From the NCBI GenBank assembly GCA_037127255.1, contig JBANSL010000002.1:3640001-3704000 (forward strand): DNA of 64,000 bases, written 5' to 3'. The translations under genes were made by a program, and so were the position numbers. The first letter of the stretch is position 1, and the number at the start of each line of letters is the position of its first letter. A model generated the notes under the pieces. The model was given only the letters and a program-made list of their open reading frames with translations. It did no database searches and was not told the origin of the DNA. This DNA comes from Persicaria tinctoria (taxonomy: Eukaryota > Streptophyta > Magnoliopsida > Caryophyllales > Polygonaceae). Shown one piece after another: positions 57,333-64,000 of this stretch.

Positions 57333-60300
57333 TATTACTCCACTTTTTTTATTTTCTTGAAAACTATAAGTAACCCCTGTCTAATCACTACAAGGGAAAT
57401 ATTGTAAAGTGGATAACAAAATATCTAAAATGACATATTTTTTTAACAAGATTTTCATCCTAAAACGACATATTTTTCTTAACGGAGTAAGTATATATAA
57501 GCTTTTTCCCAATAAGTCGATAGGGTGTTTTAACCTATCTTCCTAACTAGAAATACACATGATTGAAAGATTAATGTGTTATCCTTAAAGTACAATTCCT
57601 TAATTATCTTCTTTTTTTTTACCTTACGTTGATGTACTATACCTAATGGTAAGAAGCAAGGTGAAATTTAATGAAAAATGTCATAAAGAATCAAAAAGAA
57701 TATCGAAACTTAACCTAATTGATCCGGCTTGTTTAGTTCCGTTCTTTTTTGCTCATGGCTCGATCTGCTCAGCTTGGTGGAGTCGTTGGCTATGGTGTGA
57801 CTGAATTTAGTTCCAGATGAGGTTGTAGTCTTGTGCGCCTTGTTGATCAGGAGGATCGTGACAATGTTCGTGGCTTTTGAAGATCTCTCACATAGGCGGG
57901 AGGATGTCGTTGGTCAACACTACCCCAGGAGACGTCAATTTCCCGTGTTTTTGCTTCTATTTCCCCGACGACAAGACGTCGCATAAATATATTATTTTCT
58001 CGTGTTCTTGCTATTGGTAGTTCGCCCCAGAGTCTTCCTCGACATTTTTGTGTGCCGGGTTTTTCATCGTTATGATCAATTAGTATATGGACCTCTGTAT
58101 TTTATCCTAGTTTTCATTTATTATATGTATCATGACAATTAATCCGTCTAGCGATTATTTCGACTTCTCGATTTACCCGTGTCAAGTAATGTCGGGTATT
58201 TCAAATCCTTACCTAAAGCAAGACGAAGCTTGATTTTTCCACCAATACAACCGTTTATCTTGATTTATCCCTTGAATGTGTAAATAAAAAGCTTCCATAT
58301 CCGGGTTCGGTCTTGATTTGTCCCATGGTTGAGGGCTTAAACACAATTTGTCCTACATATCAAATAAAGTAGACTTTTAAAAATGGATTAAAACGTCTTA
58401 ATTCTTAACTGTTGTAGTGGGTCATTTTTTATTTTGACTCTTTTTTCAATTTGTCGGCCATCACTTCCTTGTTCATTATTTCCAAATTAGAAAGAGATTT
58501 TTTTTTATTAAAAAAAAACATTCCATAGTGTTTAATGGAGTTATTTGCATGATGAGTTTTTGCAAGTTGAAGTTTTGGGGAAAACTTTTTTTTAACTAAT
58601 TAATTAACGGTTGACTTTGATATTTTGAACATTTTAAGGCCCCTTGTTTTGGACAAAACCCAAATTTTGGTACATTATTTTTTAAAATGGATTCTTCTAT
58701 TTTCCCCGCGTAACATGGACTTGTTGACCTTTCTAATATATTGTTCCTTGTTTATCCAAAAATTGAAATCTCAGGTTTGAAGGTACCTAAAATTAATCAA
58801 ACTTTGAAAGTGTGGTTAGTTATAACATTAATCATAGGTAATTTGAAAATATTATCACAACTCACAAGCAATATTGACATTTTTTCCTTGGTAAGATCAA
58901 ACAATATCAACATTAACATTTATTTAACACAAACACATCAATTTTGCGATTTACGTCTTCACCTGCCTCACAGACGATGCAATGGATATGTTGGGTCTAT
59001 ATACCTTCATGGCTTTGTTGGTCGGTCTTCTTTACAAGCTTCGAGTTCTTTCGTCTTACATTATCTTATGGTTCTTTTGAGTCTTTCTTCTCATGGGATG
59101 TATTGTTATTTTTTTTCGTGTTCTCGTTCCATGATGATATATCCATTTGCCATTTCTTCTACAACTATTTGAATAAAATCCGATCCGTTTTTCAAATTCA
59201 TGCCCTGAAAATTGACTCGACTCAAGTTGCCTTAGTATTCCCAAAATGATCCGAACTTAAAATAAAATTGGAATTTTGGACTAAATTGACTTAAAATTAT
59301 AAACTCGATCGATATGGCAATGATCTGATTTGATAACGGCTTGAACCTAAAATTGACGCAAATCAATAATGACTCAATCCTAGACTGACTCAACCCAAAC
59401 TTTATCGGACCTGATAATGGTCGAGCCAATGTCGAACCAATTCAAGTGGCCCGATTGCGCGCTAACTCTAGCTCATTTGGTATATATACCAACAAAATAG
59501 AAGTAAAGATATAAACAAATGCATTACTCTTCTCACTAACATGCTCAAGCGCACATGCGCTAATCAATTTGAATAGGATTTCATCCTAAAATCAATTGAC
59601 TTTAGGAGAAGTAGCCCACCTATTTTATTTTATTTTCTTTCCTGAAAGTAAGATTGTTTTCCTTTCCATACATTTAATCAATCAAACCATGTTAAATTTT
59701 AAAATTTTTGATCAGGCTGCATAAAACGGGATTATTTTCAAGTTTTTTTTTTATTATTATTATAAGTTTGGGATCCATCATATTTTGGTCTTTATTCATT
59801 TCAACTAGTAGATAAATAAAACATTAACGGTTGATGATTCTTATAATAAGAAATCAAAATTTCAGTGGTATTGGACTTCGTTGAGATCTAGAGGCCGGCT
59901 GATATATCGATTCATAAAAAAAAAAATTATTGGATGAAATTCAGAAAGAAGACCCTGGTTTTAGACTCCTTCATAAAGCACAAAAATCAACCTTCCTTTA
60001 TTCGGAAATTTGCTCCTGCCTGGCTTCAATAAATTATCACATTCAACAAGCAATCATTCCATATGTAAAATACCATTGATAATTTGGAACCAAACAAGAA
60101 ATTATATGCTAGATTCCAAAAACTTAACTTATAAACTATCATTGCCTACTTCAGTTTTTTTTTTCCCTCAATTAACAATAATAAATTTAAATTTTTTAAA
60201 ATTTAACCTATATGCTTTTGGTTTTCTCCAAAATTGCACCAAATGTTAGGTCTAGTTAACAAATTAATCAAGCTTGTTATGTCCCTAGTAAGTCGTAACC

Positions 60301-60686
60301 TCGTTAGAATATGAAATGGAAAAGGGAACAATATGTAAATTTGGCAGGCTACTCCTTTCTTTAAAAAATTAAAAAAAAAAACAATTATGTCATTATAATA
60401 TGGGGATGTGAATTCGAAGACTCACTATATGTGATTCTTACCATCTAAACTAGCAAGACTTGACAACTCAAAGCCTAGTGAAAAGGTTATTTTGATCAAG
60501 TTGAATTTACTAAAATTATTGGTGGGGTTTCAAAAATGACGCAGTAGTAAAAAAATTCGTTGAATTTTCAAGTTTTAAGGGTCGGCCGTAGGAGGCCATA
60601 ACGTTGACTGGGTAATAACTAAGGTCAAATTGAGATGAAATGGCAATTAAATCAATGACCTAGGTTTTTTTGAAGACCCTTTTACC
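57333..60686. other. Gene-poor spacer of 3.3 kb
   Basis: No supported gene. ORFs at 58741-59249 and 60010-60249 show no family motif and sit in AT-rich sequence. A moderately GC-rich piece at 57720-58080 is probably old transposon or pseudogene sequence that I cannot identify. Confidence 0.5.
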
Positions 60687-60719
60687 TTTTTTTTTTTTGA
60701 GCAAAAGCCTCCATTTCAT

Positions 60720-63022
60720 TTACTTAGCATCATAAGCAATTAACATATTGAGTTCACGAGGAATCAATGTATCATCTGAAATAAAAATAACGTTTTCCGA
60801 TCTGAGTTTTGCTAAGTAGTCGGCTGCCTTGTTAGCTTGTCTTCGAATGTGGCTCCATCGGCATTCCACAAACTGGCTCGTCAGTCTGTGAATCTTTCTC
60901 ACCTGCTGTCCCATCTCCCCTCTCGGGAACGTCCCTTGCTGCAGTTGTTTCATCACACTCAGGTTATCACTCTCGAGCCAAAGTCTTGACAGCCCCTGTT
61001 GCATCCCAAGCTCAAGCGCCCATACGATGCTCTCAGCTTCCACCAGCTCGACTTTGTCCGAGTCTTGGGTCTTCCTTATAGCAGCAAACACCAGTTCTCC
61101 CACCCCATCCCTTGCTATAATACATCCAATCCCGCAGCCACTGTTCGGAGCCACGGCGGCATCACAATTAATTTTGATAAACCCCTCCATAGGCCTCATC
61201 CATCCAGAGATAGCTGCACCCCCCGTATGCGGTTGCTTAAACCCAATCGATGTTCCTTTGGTGAACTCGAGCACTCTCTGCTGTACCATTCTGATTAGGT
61301 CCTCCGACACAAGCTTTGCCGAATCAAAAATCTCAAAAGCTGCAAGAACGTTGTCCGTTATCAGCCTCCTCGGGACGAATGCACTTTGGCTAGGCGATAC
61401 AATCTTCCCTAAGCATCTCTTCAGCCTGTTTGCAAGCACCTTCGAAACAATTTTATAAAGGACATTGCATAGACTTATGGGCCTCAATTCCGTCATTCTA
61501 CAAGGATTCTTGACTTTAGGAATTAGCGAAATAAAAGTGTAATTCAACTCACTAGGCATAGGCTCTCCTCTCAATATATCTAGCACAAATTTGCACACAT
61601 CAGTCCCGACAATACCCTAGTGCTTTTGCAAGAAAAGCGCTGACATACCATCGGGACCTGGTGCTTTTGTGGGGTGCATCTCAAAAAGGGCATGTTTTAC
61701 CTCGTCGCATGTGTACGACCATAGGAGCTCCAAATTGTCTTCAGCCGAGACCAGGTGCTCCATTCCTTGAGTAACTGTGTCTGGATTAGCTTGTGCATTG
61801 GAGCTGAAAAGGTTTTCGAAGTAATCCACCGCCACTTTCACTTTCCCTTCAAACCCTTTCCACTCTAAACCGTTCTCATCTACCAGTTTTCTCACCTCAT
61901 TCCTTTTGTTCCTACCCGAAGCTTTTTTGTGAAAGTAGCTCGTGTTTCTGTCCCCCCATTTCTGCTCATTTGCTTTTGCCCGCTGGAACCAAAGCAACTC
62001 TTCCCGCCTCATCAACTCCCTCTCCTTCTCCTCAAGCGCCTTCCTTTCATTTACAGTTGTTTCCGTCATTCCCCTCTTCTGCAGCGTACCCAGCTTCTCT
62101 CTAACTCTCCTCAAATCCCGTGTTACATTCCCAAAGTGCACCCACTCCCACTGTTTCAAATCGCTAGCGCACCGAGTTATCTTCCCAAGTACACTAGCAT
62201 CAGCGCCTGCAGACCCAGGATTCCTCCAACCGTTCTCAATCACTTCCCTACAGCTCTCATCATTGAGCCACATGGCTTCAAATCGAAACACCCTTTCACC
62301 CTTCTTTTTTGTCCTATCTTCCATACTCGGATTGAGCTTCAACACTATCAGTATGTGGTCTGACCCCGTCCATGGCACGTGATGAACTATAGCATCCGGG
62401 AACATCTGAATGAACTGTTGGTTCCCGAATCCTAAATCCAATCTCTCCTGAATAAATTGATCGTCATTCCTTTGATTGTCCCACGTGAATCTATTGCCTT
62501 CGCATCTCAGCTCTTGGAGTCCACAACTGTCAAGAACCTCCCTGAACTCCGATATTAACTCCAGATCCACTGCTGCGCCCCCTTCCTTGTCCTCCTGTCT
62601 CACTACTTGATTGAAATCCCCAATGCAGGCCCATCCAACGTGCCTTTACTCACGCAGCCGGTCAATTAGACCCCATGTGTGCCGCTTTTCAGCTCTGTTA
62701 GGCCACCCATATATTCCCGTTAGCCTCCAAATGAGACCATCATATTCGACTTCCGCATCTATGTGGTGGCTAGTGTATGTGCTCACCTTCACAACCACAT
62801 CCTCCGCCCATAACAAGCATATCCCGCCTGACCGCCCAATGCTATCTACTGTAAAGCATCCTGACATTCCCAATTTTCTTCTGATAAACTCCATTCGTTG
62901 TTTATTACTCTTGGTTTCCATTAAGAAAACCACTTTCGGGGCCTCTCTTCTCACCAATTCAGTGAGTCTGCTAACTGCCTGGCCTCCCCCAATCCCAGGC
63001 AGTTATAGCTTATTAAATTCAT
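60720..63022 (-). pseudogene. LINE-2 ORF2 with RT core deleted and RNase H fused
   Basis: Starts MNLISYNCLGLG at 63022 and shifts frame near 62970. From 62957 a single frame carries the endonuclease (VVFLMETKSNKQRMEFIRRK, RLTGIYGWPNR, a stop at 62646, ACIGDFNQVV, WTGSDHILIVL), then LWFQRAKANEQKWGDRNTSYF and PGPDGMSALFLQKH, a second stop at 61617, then RT motifs LIPKVKNPCRMTELRPISLC and SAFVPRRLITDNVLAAFEIF. After FDSAK the FADD palm, thumb and zinc region are absent, and the protein continues in frame to RNase H (INCDAAVAPNSGCGIG, EAESIVWALELG, LWLESDNLSVM, NKAADYLAKL) to the stop at 60720. The deletion removes the catalytic heart of the RT while keeping the frame. Confidence 0.9.
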
Positions 63023-63086
63023 TGCTTCCGGCAGAAGAGACCTCCCGTCTCCTCTGCCGATATCGAAACCGAAGTTCCCTCCAGAA

Positions 63087-63990
63087 TCACTTTCCTCCTT
63101 TTGTCACCCCCACATTATCAATTTGCATCTCATCCACCACCACTCCCTCTTTTCTTTTCCTACTATCCTTCTGTCCCTCTTCTCCATCCACCCCTACCTT
63201 CTCGCCCTCTTTATTTTTATCACCCTCAAGTCTCTCTCTTGCATCCCTCTTCCATTTCTTCTTCTTTCCCTCAATTCCTCCCGCTCCCACTCCCTCTCGC
63301 ACCTCACTTTCTACACCGGACTCCCTCTCCCTAGAGCTTAACTGAAGCTCCTTTTTATTTCTTATATTTTCATTCCTTTCCAACCCTACTTTCTTCAGCT
63401 TCTCCATAACCAAGCATTGGCTCTCACTTTCCTCCTTATCACTTCCCCCCTCATCCTCCTCGTCCCCGTCCGCCCCCAACATCTCCGCCAGGGATCTCCT
63501 AGCATTGATACTCTTCCTTTCCCCCTCCACTCCCACCTCTCCTTCATTTTCCTTAGTATCACTCCCATCATTCCCATTTTTCGAACTGCCCCCCTCCCTC
63601 CTACACCTCTTGGTATTGGTTTCAATGGAGATGCCCTCAACCAATCCCCATATTCGTTATGATACTGCTTGGCCTCCTCATGGTCACAATCCACTTCAAC
63701 ATGTCCCACCCTTCCCCACACATAAAAAAAGTTTGGAAGGCGCTCATACTTTACCAAAAACCACATTTTCTTTCCCCCCAACGTTGCCATAACCCCCCTT
63801 CTCAACGGTTTTGTTATATCCAACATAAACCTAAGTCGAGCATACTTACCACATATGTTTATCGTTCCTTCATCCACTTCCATAACTCTTCCGATCTTTG
63901 CACCAAGCTTCTCCACCACTTCCTTATTGAATGCTCCCATTGGGAGATCGTACAACCGTACCTAGAAAGGGGCTTCATCGAAAGACATCT
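63087..63990 (-). pseudogene. LINE-2 ORF1, broken, 5' end outside window
   Basis: Two overlapping frames make up the reading. From about 63990 it reads SFDEAPF, a stop, VRLYDLPMGAFNKEVVEKLG, then DITKPLRRGVMATLGGKKMW and VWGRVGHVEVDCDH. A frameshift near 63640 leads to an acidic/lysine-rich tail (63644-63087). The knuckle region keeps G-R-V-G-H and the last Cys, but its first two cysteines have become Tyr and Trp, so zinc binding is lost. Confidence 0.82.
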
Positions 63991-64000
63991 TTGACGGTTG

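Larger units (their letters stand above)
60687..64000 (-). mobile_element. Second L1-type LINE, partial at window edge, inactive
   Basis: A minus-strand LINE whose poly(A) tail is the T-run 60687-60698. ORF2 (63022-60720) and most of ORF1 (beyond 63975 to 63087) are present; the 5' end lies outside the window. It belongs to a different lineage from the LINE at 2256-8545 (different ORF1 and RNase H). The RT core is missing. Confidence 0.92.

Noticed and set aside
58741..59249. Two overlapping ORFs of 143 and 101 codons
   Set aside because: No motif, AT-rich, mutually overlapping frames and no splice context; treated as chance.
62611..63345. 244-codon plus-strand ORF rich in Ser/Pro/Leu
   Set aside because: Antisense shadow of LINE-2 ORF1 and the start of ORF2; composition reflects the lysine/glutamate-rich opposite strand.

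Overview
The window is nuclear DNA of a flowering plant, very probably a eudicot. It has spliced genes with GT-AG introns, plant-only families (a plasma-membrane class I formin, RBOH NADPH oxidase, SRC2-type C2 proteins), L1-type LINEs with a plant RNase H tail, a Copia LTR element and many MITE-scale insertions. AT-rich spacers separate GC-richer exons. I cannot fix the genus. No organellar, viral, rRNA or CRISPR sequence was seen.

Layout. 1-825 is a diverged copy of 11069-11816; the second copy lies between a broken minus-strand ankyrin-like gene (10244-11331) and an intact SRC2-like C2 gene (11948-12703, +). Between them are a hAT-type MITE (1634-2068), a full-length but dead L1 LINE with a 16-bp target duplication (2256-8545, -) and a MULE-type MITE (8626-9564). 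A second small C2 gene follows (13781-14344, +), then another hAT-type MITE (14604-15128), AT-rich spacer and an LTR-like fragment (17276-17448).

The most unusual part is 17.9-31.2 kb. Two adjacent MULE-like elements carry pieces of host genes. The first (17921-20435) holds the longin segment of a VAMP72-type R-SNARE with two stops. The second (20481-31220, about 10.7 kb, perfect 9-bp target duplication TATTTTAAA) holds three C-terminal exons resembling a SET/TPR protein, the last exon of the copper chaperone for superoxide dismutase, two tRNA-like copies with Pol III boxes, and a roughly 335-bp tandem array. The array monomers contain the same 11-bp-arm palindrome that forms the left tip of the element. 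A third element of the same terminal type sits in RBOH intron 4 (48222-49748).

From 32 to 53 kb come three intact host genes: an ATG18a-type PROPPIN (32252-34864, +, 4 exons, 419 aa), a class I formin (43132-40333, -, 4 exons, about 858 aa) and an RBOH (53100-45126, -, 11 exons, 831 aa). All exon phases were checked and join in frame. Between ATG18a and the formin lies a short Copia element (37333-38709) with 138-bp LTRs, whose deletion joined Gag to RNase H. The RBOH introns hold a MULE-like element, a SINE and a Stowaway MITE. Downstream are a (AT)58 tract, two more Stowaway MITEs, a decayed RBOH exon in opposite orientation (56406-56765) and a second L1 LINE (60687 to the right edge, -) that lost its reverse-transcriptase core.

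The genes do not form a functional unit. Autophagy (ATG18a), actin nucleation (formin), superoxide production (RBOH) and Ca2+/membrane-linked C2 proteins are ordinary neighbours. The interest lies in the gene-fragment-bearing MULE family and the array built around its terminal palindrome.
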